Shown here piece by piece: positions 44,341 through 55,360 of a stretch of DNA of 64,000 bases. The notes beneath the pieces are model-generated. The model was not told where the DNA came from, did no database searches, and worked only from the letters and a program-made list of their open reading frames with translations. The stretch's first letter is position 1, and every line of letters starts with the position of its first letter. The DNA lies in assembly GCA_958510825.1 (NCBI GenBank), contig OY294048.1:33259026-33323025 (forward strand), read 5' to 3'. The position numbers and the translations under genes were made by a program. This DNA comes from Brachypterus glaber. Its lineage: Eukaryota; Arthropoda; Insecta; Coleoptera; Kateretidae.

Positions 44341-45156
44341 CACGGTGAATTTGAAATAGGGAAGGAAATTTTAACAGGTGATTCTACATGATAAAATATG
44401 ACAAAAAGTTCCTATAAACATATGTCTAAAAATGCGTCATAAGGGAGCTACGTCCCTTTGAAAGTGGCTAAAAAAATCGGTTTTTATTTAATAACTCAGG
44501 AACCCTTTGAGATATATCAACGAGGTTTTGCACGTCAACTAATCCTACCAAGGCCTGTTTTTATGTGTTATTTTCATGTACTTATTTCAACCAGGGGTGT
44601 GCGAAACGGGGGGGGGGGGGCTTATCAGTTTTTTGTCCCAAACTTTTTTCTGTGTATCTTTTTTGCAAATTAAAATTTTGGTTTTCGACATTTTAGTATT
44701 TAATTTTTCGTCCTCGAACCGTGAAATTTCACCTTCAAATGAACTTTTCCCGAAAACGGTTAATCCTACAGTATTACAACAAGAGTACCTTTTTTATGTA
44801 TTTTGACCTGAGGAATCATATTTCAAAAATAAAATTTCAAAAAAGTTACACAGAAAAAAGTTTGGGACAAAAACTGATAAGGCCCCCCCGTTTCGCACAC
44901 CCCTGGTTGAAATAAGTACGTGAAAATTACATACAAAGATGGGCCTTATTAGGATTAATTCACGTGCAAAACCTCGTTAATATATCTCAAAGGGTTCCTG
45001 AGTTATTAAATAAAAACCGATTTTTTTAGCCAATTTCAAAGGGGCGTAGCTCCCTTATGACGCATTTTTAGACATATGTTTATAGGAACTTTTTGTCATA
45101 TTTTATCATGTAGAATCACCTGTTAAAATTTCCTACCCTATTTCAAATACACCCTG
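44341..45156. mobile_element. Foldback element Q
   Basis: CACGGTGAATTTGAAATAGG at 44341 pairs with CCTATTTCAAATACACCCTG ending at 45156. Arms of about 290 bases stay paired through CATATGTCTAAAAATGCGTC and AACCAGGGGTGTGCGAAACG, ending in a G-run (44610-44620) opposite a C-run (44883-44889). TA precedes the left end, TG follows the right. Overlapping open frames at 44458-44915 are by-products of the hairpin. Confidence 0.8.
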
Positions 45157-46013
45157 TGTGTGCATAACTTGAAGTTAACCGATTTTCATAGAAGTACCCA
45201 AATAAATTTAAATTATCTTTTTTATCAGTGTAGAGGCTAACAAGTAGCTTCAAATCGAACATAAAATTGCATCTGATAATATATATTATACATATACAAT
45301 ATACATATTATGTTTACTTTGTTGTGTTTATGTAGTAGCGTTAAGCTCTTAATAGAAAATCGAAAAATAAGGTGTAAAATTGCCTGCTACAAAATGCCTC
45401 TAGGGATTAAGTTGGATCGTAAAGCAATCATACGCTAAAGTAATCGTACAGATTATAGGCTGCATTTAAAAAAAAAACATCAGTGATGATTATTTAATGT
45501 AGTACAGAATATATTCAAAATAAAGTACCGATATTAGATATTTACGATACGAGTGAGTTAACAGATTTATTAAGATCCGCGTGTAACCACACAAGTATGG
45601 GGTTAACTCCCATGTATTGTACAATATTTTATCTACGCCTGTAAGTTAAGCAGCTGTTAACTCACGGATTTTGCATGAGTTCTACTTTTTTCGGCCGAAA
45701 GACTCAATTTTTGGAATATCAAAAATCGATTTTTTGGGAAAAGTTTCGCAATTTTCGTAATTTTTTTTTGCGAAAACCTTCGTTAACGAAGTAGCTATTG
45801 TAATTAGGAACAATACCTAAAAATTTCAGATTGATCGGTAAAATGGATTTCGAGAAATCGTGGTCACCGCAAAAAAGGCATTTCGGGGCAAGGGCCATGG
45901 TTTACACAATTTTCCGAATTTTCCATTAAAAAAAATTTCACAAACACATCAAGATATATACTATTTAATATTTTTTAGGTCGTTCGAATTAAGTTGTGAT
46001 TACATGCCTGATA
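45157..46013. other. No gene recognised
   Basis: AT-rich, with a weak inverted pair GTTAACAGATTTATTAAGATCCG / GCTGTTAACTCACGGATTTT near 45556 and 45654. No ends defined. Confidence 0.3.
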
Positions 46014-47082
46014 AATAGTTATTTATGGTACTAGTGGGTTAAGTAAGATATTGTCCATGATAAAAATAACCTGCGAGGCGTCAGCAAAGCAGGTTAATTT
46101 TCGAGAGGGCAATATCGGTTTACCCATGAGTGCCATACAAGGTTTTATCCAATAAATAGCTTAGGAATTCATATTTTTATTAAAAATTTTAATGACATTT
46201 AAAAGAAAATAATTTGACAAGTGACAGTTGAGTGGGTAAAATAAATAATTATCCACTCAATAAAGTAAAAGCCACGCGGGGGTTATCATTGAGTTTATCT
46301 ACAGCCTGTTCCAGAACTCGCGTACCGAAATTTAAGAGGTGATTCTACATCCAAAAGTATGAAAAAAAGTTTCTATAAAGGTTGGTCCGGAAATGAGCCC
46401 TAAGGGAGCTACGGCCCTTCGAAGATGACGTATTGAATGGGGAACAAAAAAAAGCACCAATAAAATTTTAATGCTGCAGGGTGATTCTTCATTTAAAACT
46501 GAGCAAAAAAGTATTATACACCAAAACACCTAAATTTAATATTAAAGGAGTAATAGCCTTTTAAAAAGTAACGTTTTTGGTGGCACAAAATGTTACTTCC
46601 TCTTAATTGCATTTTTTTTTGATAACGGTTGCTCCTACAGTGTTACACTATATGATATTTTATATGTATTTTTACTCTAGAAATCTATATTTTTTACAAC
46701 AAATCCAAAAAACATACACATAGAAAAGTTTGGGGCAAAAATGTTTTAAGCCTCATATATTTTGTCCGTCTGGGCACGCCTCTGGATAAATTAAAAAAAT
46801 AAATTAACATAAACTTATTGCCCTTATTAATACTAGTATACATGCAAAAGCTCGCCGCTCTAGCTTAAACGGTACCCGAGTTATTAATTAAAAACCTTAT
46901 TTTTATTACAATTTTAAAGGGCCCTAGATCCCTTAGGGCTCATTTCCGGACCAACCTTTATAGGAACTTTTTTTATATTTTTGGATCTAGAATCACCTCT
47001 TAAATTTTGGCATGCCAGTTATGGATCACCCTGTATTTAAAATAAAGCTGGTAATTGTCTTATTATCTGTATGTATTGGATA
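46014..47082 (+). mobile_element. Repeat family A, copy 4, split by element P
   Basis: Family A sequence runs 46014-46301, breaks within TTTATCTA, and resumes at 47036 with TTTAAAATAAAGCTGGTAAT to GGATA at 47082. Compared with copies 2 and 3, only the insert and its TA duplication are extra. Confidence 0.88.
46302..47033. mobile_element. TA-type foldback MITE P, copy 1
   Basis: CAGCCTGTTCCAGAACTCGC at 46302 and the complement-like end GGATCACCCTG at 47033, with TA duplicated on both sides. Arms of about 140 bases pair well (AAGAGGTGATTCTA, AGGTTGGTCCGGAAATGAGC). The first 25 bases of the left end have diverged. Non-coding. Confidence 0.85.
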
Positions 47083-47418
47083 AAATCTATTAATTTTACC
47101 GAGCCAGAAGGTATATAACCCCTTAAACAGCTCTTTCTATTTCGACTTAATTTTTCCACAAGATGATTTTTTTTGTTGCAATGAATAACGGTTTTAGTGA
47201 AATTAATCGAAAATTTTGCATAATTTTTAAATTCCTTTTGTTCTACAATTTTAAACTTAAATTAAAGCTTTTTTAATTAAAGAGTTTATAGGAATTTTAT
47301 TAATCCATGTAATATTTTTTTTCTGAAAAAGGAGTCTGTGGAAAAACATTGTATGGAATATTTCAGGAAAAGTTTTACATTGCCCAAATACGGAGAACGA
47401 CAGTACCTTTAAAATATA
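47083..47418. other. No gene recognised
   Basis: AT-rich. Nothing supported. Confidence 0.3.
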
Positions 47419-47679
47419 CACGGTGTTTGCAGTTTTTTGTCAATAAATTAAGGGGGGTGATTCTAAATCTCGAAAAATGGAAAACCAACAAAGGAACATA
47501 TGTCCGGAAAGCCATATGGGAACTAGGGCCCTTTGAAGATAAACATATTGGTTGAGGAACAAAAAAAGCACCAATAAAATTTTAATGCTGCATTCTAGTT
47601 TCTTTATTTAAAACTAAGCAAAAAAAGTATTCTTTACCGAAACAACTAAATTTAATATTAAAGGAGTAATATTACTATA

Positions 47680-48359
47680 CAGAGCAGTGCAAAAGTCACC
47701 CCCCCTCTTAACTTTTGAACCAGTTGAGATATCGACTTCAAATTTGGAACTTTTAAATAAGACAACTTAAACTATCTTTTAGCATATATTTAATACTCTT
47801 AAAATGTGGGCGGGGGGGCATGGGGGACATTTTTTTAAATGGAAATTTTAAAGCTTAGAAAATTCTCCATTTAACTTCATATTTTTAAATAAAAAAAAAA
47901 ATGGGTTTAAAATGGGGTTAAAAATGGGGTTAAAAATGGGTATTAATGTCAAAATTCCTCTAAAAAAACAAATAATTTTTTAAAAAATGCCTAATTTCAT
48001 CATAAAAAAAATGTTAATTATACTTTTAAACTAATTTTATTTGACACAAATAAAAATTTATAAAAAAAAACTTAAAAAATCGATTGTTTTCGCACAAAAA
48101 ATTGAAAAATCAAAACCTTAAAAAACATTTTTTAAAAATTTAGAGAATTTTATAAGCTTTAAAATGATGTATCACACGACCCCCATTTCCTTTTAAAAAA
48201 ATTTCCCCCCATGCCCCCCTGCCCACATTTTAAGAGCTAAAAATATTAAATATATGCTAAAAGATAGTTTAAGTTGTCTTATTTAAGATTTCTAAATTTG
48301 AAGTCGATATCTCAACTCGTTCAAAAGTTAAAAGGGGGGGTGACTTTTGGACCGTACTG
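47680..48359. mobile_element. MITE family B, copy 2
   Basis: CAGAGCAGTGCAAAAGTCAC at 47680 and GACTTTTGGACCGTACTG ending at 48359, TA on both sides. 680 bases. Confidence 0.85.
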
Positions 48360-48375
48360 TATTATTGTTTTCATA

Positions 48376-49109
48376 CAGTGCGGTCCAAAAGTCACCCCCC
48401 CCCCTCTTAACTTTTGAACGAGTTGAGATATCGATTTCAAATTTAGAACTCTTAAATAAGACAACTTAAACTATCTTTAAGCATATATTTGATACTTTTA
48501 TCTCTTAAAATGTGAGCAGGGGGGCATGGGGGGAATTTTTTTTAAATAGAAAGGGGGGTCGTGTGATACATCATTTTAAAGCCTTTAAAATTCTCTATAT
48601 AACCATACATTTTAAAAATTTTAAACATGTTTTCTAAGGTTTTGATTTTTCAGTTTTTTGTGCTAAAAAAATGAATTTTTAAGTTTTTTTTTTTTTGTTA
48701 ATTTTTATTTATGTCAACTAAAATTAGTTTAAAAGTATAATTTACTTTTTTTCATTATGAAATTAGGCATTTTTAAAAAATTGTTTGGATTTTTTAGAGA
48801 AATTTTGACACTAATACCCATTTTCAACCCTATTTTAAACCCAAAAAAAAAAAAATATTAAAAAAAAAATAAAAAAATTACAGGTAAATGGACAATTTTA
48901 TAAGCTTTAAAATGATGTATCACACGACCCACCTTTCCATTTAAAAAAATGTCGCCCCATGCCCCCTGCCCACATTTTAAGAGCTAAAAGTATCAAATAT
49001 AGCTTAAAGATAGTTTAATTTGTCTTATTTAAGAATTCTAAATTTGAAATCGATATCTAAACTCGTTCAAAAGTTAATAGGGGGGGGGGGTGACTTTTGG
49101 ACCGCTCTG
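48376..49109. mobile_element. MITE family B, copy 3
   Basis: CAGTGCGGTCCAAAAGTCAC at 48376 and GACTTTTGGACCGCTCTG ending at 49109, TA on both sides. Only 16 bases separate it from copy 2. Confidence 0.87.
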
Positions 49110-49302
49110 TATATAGCTAAATAGCCTTTTCAAAAGGAACATTTTTGGTGGCGCAAAATGTTACTTTCTCTTAACTGCATTTTTTTTCAAAACGTTTACT
49201 CCTTTTAAAAAAAATAACATTTCTGGTGGGACAAAATGTTACTTTCTCTTAATTCCTTTTTTTTTCAAAACGTTTGCTCCTACAGTATAACACAATGTGA
49301 CA

Positions 49303-49545
49303 TTACTATATTAGTTACAGCGCCTGCGCTAGTACCATATTATACGGTAGTTTCGAATTTTCAAAAAATTTCAAAAATTGTCCGAGACAAAAAATTCTGG
49401 GATATAAATTTGTTTCATGAAAAAATAAGCCCCTTTTTTAATTTCCTTCTGTCCGTCCTTCCGTCTGTCTGTACGATGTCACGATTTTTTTAGACACGAT
49501 AACGCAAGAACGAATAATCCGATCGAACAACGAACAATCGACGCA
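49303..49545 (-). mobile_element. Family D fragment
   Basis: Minus-strand family D: end palindrome region TTACAGCGCCTGCGCTAGTA, then AAAATTCTGGGATATAAATTTG, the CCGTCCTTCCGTCTGTCTGT run and CGAATAATCCGATCG. Abuts the end of family P copy 2. Confidence 0.65.
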
Positions 49546-49722
49546 CCTGTTTAAGGTCATATTTTGCTAAATTTTAAACATAAAATTTGGTATAAGTGCT
49601 CTTTGAAACACGATTAACTGAAACAAAAGTCTTGTGTTAGTACCGAGGTAAGTACACAAAAATTTTAAATAATTCATTGCTTTTAAAGACTTTGTTTGAT
49701 AAATATATAAAATTAAAATATT
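49546..49722. other. Spacer with donor-like site
   Basis: GTACCGAG then GTAAGTACAC at 49647 fits a splice donor, with no exon identified. Confidence 0.2.
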
Positions 49723-49925
49723 ACGTTGGCTGCGGACGCGTATTTTGACGAGTATCTTACTACTTGTGTGCGGATTATGCCCCCAGGAACTTGTACAGTT
49801 TCTTAAACTAATTATTAAATAATGATGATTAAGAAATTTATAAAATTACGGGTCAAGTGATATTACGCATAGCATACCAAAAACGTTACTTATGAGTCGC
49901 CGGGGACTTGTACCGCAGCCAACGT
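49723..49925. mobile_element. Small MITE BB
   Basis: ACGTTGGCTGCGG at 49723 and its exact complement ending at 49925. 203 bases, non-coding. Confidence 0.65.
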
Positions 49926-50197
49926 GTTTTCCTATACATGCAACTAAAAATTTAAAAAATGACTATCGCTACGCCCATCATTCTATAAACTGAAAACCTT
50001 AAATCCAATTTAATTTGTAGCTTAGGTGACCCCATCGAAGAACCCGAAAAAAATTTGTCCATAACTTTTACCGTTTCGGAGAAAACTGATTGGGTCGGGA
50101 ACTTTGGATCACCCGGTACGTATGTTTCTCGGCATCTTATACACAGTTCGTCGGAAAGGCAAAATTATGAAAAAAATTGTCCACAAAAACTGAACAT
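49926..50197. other. Spacer
   Basis: GGATCACCCGGTACGTATG near 50106 resembles a TA-type MITE end; its partner is not seen. Confidence 0.25.
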
Positions 50198-51160
50198 GTG
50201 CCATGATTCCCTATCGTTTTCTGTTAAAAAAATGTATATTAGAAAAAAATCTATCTAGTTTTTTTTTAAACCAATTTTTTAACTTCATCTAAAAATGGAA
50301 AAAAACTGAAAATTAAAAAAAATTTACATAGAGGACTTTCAGAATGAAATTAAGTAGTTGTTCTTACAAAATATTCTACGTTGCACCCTAGACTGTTAAT
50401 AGAATTATTCTATAATTGAGGTAAAATTTGAGAAAGTTTTGGGTTTTTTGAAAGTTTTGACTTTTTTTACTGCTTTATATCTTGGAAGCGACAGGCGGAA
50501 TTAAAATTCTGAATTTATATTTCAATTCAGCGTTAAGTAAAAATATTTTTGAAATAATAAAAAAAAAATTATAATTTTTATTTTTTTGGAAAAAAAATTC
50601 AAAATTCGTTTTTTTTTTGGTTTTTGGTTAAAATGAACCTAGGCTTAGAGTAGTATTATTTTGTTGACCGCAGTTTATTAAATATAAATTTTATAATTAA
50701 AATATTTTTTTTTTTAGAAAAATTGTAAAATTAACTTTGGTTGGTTTTGCTTGGCAGTCGGTTAAATAGTATCGATGGCGTAGGTTAAAAACTTTTTTTA
50801 AGGCAAAATTTAATGCTGAATCGGAATATGAATTCAGAATTATAATTCCGCTTGTCACTTCCAATATATAAAGCAGTAGAAAAGGTCAAAACTTACCAGA
50901 AAACCAAATCTTTATCAAATTTAACCTCATTTTTCTCAAAAATGCCGAGTTATAGAAAAATCTTTTTAACAGATTCGGATTGAACGTAGAATATTTTGTA
51001 AGAACAACTATTTAATTTCATTCTGAAAGTCCTCTATGTAAAATGGGATTTTTTAAATTTTCAATTATTTTCATTTTTAGATTAAATTAAAAAAAACTAA
51101 GCAATAGATTTTTTTCTAATATACATTTTTTTAATATAAAACCATAAGGAATCATGCCAC
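50198..51160. mobile_element. Foldback element S
   Basis: GCCATGATTCCCTATCGTTTT near 50200 is mirrored by the stretch ending AAGGAATCATGCCACTG near 51160. Arms of about 330 bases pair through TAGAGGACTTTCAGAATGAA and TTCTTACAAAATATTCTACG. AT-rich loop of about 270 bases. Confidence 0.8.
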
Positions 51161-51254
51161 TGTTGACTGTTGACATTTAAATTCTAACCTTAAAAATACC
51201 AATGTATTTATAAATATATTACAATTGAATAAAAAAGTGCATAATACACGGATG

Positions 51255-51340
51255 AAAACTGTTTTTAGGGCGATTACGGTTGCCAACCTCCCTCTCCGAG
51301 CTCGGATGGCAATCTCCGTAATCGGCCTAAAAACAGTATT
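51255..51340. repeat. GC-richer imperfect palindrome
   Basis: AAACTGTTTTTAGGGCGATTA pairs with AATCGGCCTAAAAACAGTAT, with TTGCCAACCTCC and GGATGGCAATCTCC inside. About 86 bases. Confidence 0.75.
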
Positions 51341-52316
51341 TTTAGTCCTTGTATCATAAACTACTATTTTAGAGATCCTCATCTAGTTGGGTATCATTTT
51401 ATTAAAGGTATTTTCATTACACATACTACCTACAAAAGTGTAATAATTATTAAAAGTGTAAAATTATTTTTTGTATGAGGGGGGCTCTATAATTTTAATG
51501 TCGCGGCTGCCCCGACAGTGAACTGCAAAGGGATGAGAAAAACCATAAAGAAGTGCATCAGAGTGAATTAAAAAAAAAACTTATTTTTTATCGATGACTC
51601 GCTTACTAATTATTGTGCGAAAAGGAAAATTAAAACAAAAGAAAGCCTAAATAATTATCTACAAAGAACATTCGAGTGCCATGTGCATTTTTGAGCTACA
51701 ACTAGAACTTTTGGTACAGGTAGGAGAAACAAAAAAAAAATAAAAAAAACTGGGTTCTGGAACCCGTATAGTGCGAGTTTATTCGCTAGTTTACTCGCAC
51801 TTGACATATTTTATATATCATAATATTTCCCATTAAATTTTTTTTTCTGTGAAATTGAAACAGTGAAATTTTCTGTGAACGTCATAATTTTAATTTTGTG
51901 GTAGGTAATAAAAAAATAAAATATTTTATTTTATTCATGTATTTTTTTTTCTTTAAATATTAAGTTTTTCCTGTTATTCGTATGTACTAAAAAGACAATT
52001 ATATGGAAATGTACATTCTTTACGACAAGAAAACAGTTTTAACCTTTTAATCAATGATAATAATTTATATTATAATTATTTTTTGTATACTTTAATAGTT
52101 TAGAAGATCAAGATATCCGTTGACAACTTTGACAGATTAGATAGATCACAACAATTTTTTACCAAACAAAAATTATAATTATTGATTCTAATAAAAGGTG
52201 TTTTGAAAAATATTGTCAATGTCAATTCGTGTTTAGTTTTAAAAAGTAATAATTGATCTATTTTTAAGTATAAACGAATAAAAATGAATACAAATTTATA
52301 TACTACATGGTAATAG
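51341..52316. other. Upstream region of the 687-codon gene
   Basis: AT-rich, with a small hairpin GTGCGAGTTTATTCGCTAGT...ACTCGCAC at 51767-51798. No TATA box or initiator is convincing. TTCTTCTGCATAG ending at 52329 looks like a weak splice acceptor, so a 5' untranslated exon may lie in this stretch. Confidence 0.3.
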
Positions 52317-52355
52317 TTCTTCTGCATAGAATTTATTAGAGTTTTAATCTTGCAA

Positions 52356-54419
52356 ATGGATCAGCCTAGACCTGAAAATACATCAAGTCAACAAAACGTT
52401 CATCTCCACATGCACCACGTATGTAATTGTCAACCAAGTATTTATCCCCCAAGTTATTACCCTGCTGTTGGATATCGTGCACCTTTACCTCCAATATTGC
52501 CGTATGCTCCTACTGTAGTAAGGCCGTATTTACAGCATTATCAATATACGCAATTTAATATGGGTAGTCAGTACACGATGCCACTGACACATGTTACTCC
52601 ACAAACTGGAGGAGTCTACGGAAATATGAGTTCTACACCTGCAGCAACTTCAGAAGTGCTGTTTTCTGCAGCACAAAGAGATGGAAACGAAAGAGAACTA
52701 CATGAAGGAAACGGAGATGTAGACAGATCGAATGAATGCTCTGTGGAATATGATTATGGACAAGTTAGCCCACCAGCTAATGATTTGCTATTACATGAAA
52801 ATCCGACGCATGAAAATTTTGTTAAATTTCTTGAGCGTAGTTGTTTGACAGCGGAACAAATTGCTTACAGAAACCGAAATCGTCCCTGTTTTAGAAATAT
52901 ACAAAACTTATGCATCCGTACACGTTCTGAAATTTTAAAACCCTGCACTACTATATCAAATATTCATTCGCAAGGTATTCCATGGGCGACTAAGGACTTT
53001 ATATATGCTTTTGTAAGACTTACAAACTGCTGGCATATATTAAAAGGATATTGGGAAAACAGAGATGGCTCTAGTTTAGGAAAAATTGAGAAAGAGCTTA
53101 CACCGGAATTTCGTGCTTGTTATATTCGATGGGAAAAAGAAACTATCGACTTATGTGCCCAACTAACAAGGGTATTCTACAACTTGGATACTAATCTCAA
53201 TAGTCAAACAGGTGTTAACGCTCATACTGCAGCTAATTTAATTCCTCCTCAAGTAAATATTATGAAGAACTCTGACAAACAAAAATCAGAAGCACCAGCT
53301 GAGACATTTACATTAAATGCTTTAAACAAGTCATCAAAAAACGTCAGAGGTATTATTCATTTACCGATTTCTACCCCAGAAACTGTGGATCAAGGTAATC
53401 AAACTTGTTCAGGGGATTTTTGTTCCAAGGAAGAAGAGTTCGAGTCAGAAGAGGACGATCGTCGAATCTACATGAAACCTGGAAGTTACCGGGTTCCCAA
53501 AAAGAACTTCAAGGAAAACGTAACCGTTTCTTCATGTAGCCAAATAAGTCCTCGGGCTATAGAATTTTTAGATACTGCACAAAACGTAAGTAAAGCCATG
53601 GATAATGATAGATATTATACCAGTGTACAAGGTGCTACAAAAAGTACTATGGCAGTTCCTGATATTAAAATTACTCAAGAAGAGGTTGAAAATCTTGCAG
53701 AAAGTATTGAGATGCAGCTTAATTTATCTTCACAATTAAATGTTCATGAATGGCTCGTGAGCAATAATTTCTCAGAATTTAACGAGGGTAACGTTTTGAC
53801 AACTTCGCCATTTCTTTTGGACTCCCCTGTTCAGTATGAATGTGTGACCCATATAGATCAAGAACAAAAATCTTCAACACTGCTTACTCCTGAACCAGTA
53901 GGTTTACCCAATTTGCTTCAGAGAGGAAAATCATTATTAAACATACAAAAAACTTCTACAAAAACCTTAAATGGCAGAAATGATATTAATTCTAGGACCT
54001 ACAGGAAAAAAAATGACGCACAAAATAGAAACACTACAGTAACTGGTATAAAAAAATCTACAAATATGTATGAATGTAAAAATGGGTTGACAGATTTAGG
54101 AGCAGCCATTTTGGAAAAAATTGTTATAGAGGTAGCTGATGATTGCCGAGATGGATTGACCGAGAAAAACGGCTACTCCCCATTGCTGGATATTGAAAAT
54201 ATTTTGAAAAAAATAAAAATTCGTGATTACATGTACGTATACGAAGTAGTACGAGATATGCGTTATTGGATTTTCTATTCCGGATATTTTTCAGAAGATA
54301 TTATAAATATTTTTGGACAAAAATTAAATATTCTTTTGTGCGAACATTTTCCAGGATTCGATTTTCAGGACATCAAAGGAGATGCAACTGATAAAATCGG
54401 AATATTAAATTTAAAATAA
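52356..54419 (+). CDS. Uncharacterised 687-residue protein, single open exon
   Basis: I choose ATG 52356 (MDQPRPENTS); the frame is open back to 52317 but without another ATG. Residues 1-80 are rich in His, Pro, Tyr and Gln (HLHMHHVCNC, YPPSYYPAVGY, LPPILPYAP), as in disordered or RNA-associated regions. Residues about 150-277 look globular and helical (ENFVKFLERSCLTAEQIAYR, IPWATKDFIYAFVRLTNCWH, RACYIRWEKETIDLCAQLTR). An acidic stretch follows at about 357-370 (KEEEFESEEDDRR), then a Ser/Thr-rich linker with a leucine-rich helix (ITQEEVENLAESIEMQLNLS). A C-terminal globular block runs from about 575 to 687 (LGAAILEKIVIEVADDC, YVYEVVRDMRYWIFYSGYFS). There is no signal peptide or membrane segment. 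I do not recognise the family; a conserved germline or RNA-related factor is only a guess. Codon use and GC are plainly coding, and the lack of introns suggests a single-exon or last-exon gene. Confidence 0.85.
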   Translation: MDQPRPENTSSQQNVHLHMHHVCNCQPSIYPPSYYPAVGYRAPLPPILPYAPTVVRPYLQHYQYTQFNMGSQYTMPLTHVTPQTGGVYGNMSSTPAATSEVLFSAAQRDGNERELHEGNGDVDRSNECSVEYDYGQVSPPANDLLLHENPTHENFVKFLERSCLTAEQIAYRNRNRPCFRNIQNLCIRTRSEILKPCTTISNIHSQGIPWATKDFIYAFVRLTNCWHILKGYWENRDGSSLGKIEKELTPEFRACYIRWEKETIDLCAQLTRVFYNLDTNLNSQTGVNAHTAANLIPPQVNIMKNSDKQKSEAPAETFTLNALNKSSKNVRGIIHLPISTPETVDQGNQTCSGDFCSKEEEFESEEDDRRIYMKPGSYRVPKKNFKENVTVSSCSQISPRAIEFLDTAQNVSKAMDNDRYYTSVQGATKSTMAVPDIKITQEEVENLAESIEMQLNLSSQLNVHEWLVSNNFSEFNEGNVLTTSPFLLDSPVQYECVTHIDQEQKSSTLLTPEPVGLPNLLQRGKSLLNIQKTSTKTLNGRNDINSRTYRKKNDAQNRNTTVTGIKKSTNMYECKNGLTDLGAAILEKIVIEVADDCRDGLTEKNGYSPLLDIENILKKIKIRDYMYVYEVVRDMRYWIFYSGYFSEDIINIFGQKLNILLCEHFPGFDFQDIKGDATDKIGILNLK

Positions 54420-54588
54420 GGATTTGATTTTCTGCAGTTAATAGTATTTTGTTTTTAGTTAAATATTATATCCATGTTAGGTTAAATGTTTAATTTCGTT
54501 CCTTATTTAGTATTTATAGTTTATGTATAAATATTTATTTAGATAAACATATTCTAAAAATAAGCAAAAATATACAAAAAATATATAC

Positions 54589-54594
54589 AATAAA
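54589..54594 (+). promoter_or_regulatory. Candidate polyadenylation signal
   Basis: AATAAA 170 bases after the stop of the 687-codon gene. Another lies at 54678-54683. Confidence 0.45.
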
Positions 54595-54694
54595 GTGTAG
54601 TTAACATAAATTTGTGCAAAAAATATATATAATTTACCTATTGTTACAAGATTTGTATTTAAACCTATATTACTTTTAATAAAACTTTTCTTAT

Positions 54695-54894
54695 AATGTT
54701 ATCACAATCCTTTTAGTTGACTTGACTAGACTTAATCTTTTCCTCAGCTCCACAACAAAGTTTAAATTAATTGACTAAAAACTAGTTGCAAGTCTAGCAA
54801 AGGCACAAAGTTTTTTTGACAGTGTTCTTGCCTCGACTTTGTTTATCAATCTGTTCTTTTATTATTAATACAGCAGGCAGATTTTTGGCAAACT
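54695..54894. other. Gene-distal spacer
   Basis: No gene recognised. Confidence 0.3.
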
Positions 54895-55360
54895 AACTTC
54901 CCTACTCTCAGTTTCTCTACTCCATAACATTCCTACCACATAAAATCCTTACTCTGCAACAGCCCTATTCCACTTTACTTAACTCAAAAAAATATGTGTA
55001 AAGTCATTGCCAAATATGTAATTAATTTATTAATTACTTATTTATTAGGACACCTTAAGAGTACCCAGGCAAAAAAATAATTAAAATAATACACTTGGAA
55101 TTGTTTTAGACTAGCACTTTCTGGAAAAAATATATCTATCAGAAAAAAGTTTTTTGTTGCGCGATCCCTTTGTATATAATTAAGTACATATAGTACGGAG
55201 ACGATTATTGAGGAGAAGGCTTTTTTGGGAGTAGAGATGTTACGGAGTGGCCTACTCAGAGAAGGAATATTATGGTAGGGATGTGACTCACTCAGATTTT
55301 TGGCAGAGCAACCCCCCTACTCTATAACAACCCTACTTCATAACATCTCTACTCCCCTTA
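54895..55360. repeat. CTACTC-rich inverted module (V)
   Basis: CAGATTTTTGGCAAACTAAC at 54879 recurs as CAGATTTTTGGCAGAGCAAC at 55298, each followed by CCCTACTCT-type words. GGGAGTAGAGATGTTACGG at 55228 pairs with AACATCTCTACTCCCC near 55340. Probably a small element; outer ends unclear. Confidence 0.5.

Larger units (their letters stand above)
47419..49302. mobile_element. Family P element, copy 2, with two family B inserts
   Basis: The left part, 47419-47678, matches P copy 1 (GAGGAACAAAAAAAGCACCA, TTAATATTAAAGGAGTAATA). The match resumes at 49113 with TTTGGTGGCGCAAAATGTTA and TCCTACAGTATAACACAATG. Between them lie two family B elements. Confidence 0.7.

Noticed and set aside
44458..44915. 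Three overlapping frames of 64-76 codons
   Set aside because: They span the arms and loop of foldback Q, including homopolymer G and C runs.
52350..52355. TTG at 52350 as start of the 687-codon gene
   Set aside because: Animal genes start at ATG; the first in-frame ATG is at 52356. The same reasoning removes the TTG at 40008 and the GTG at 1632.
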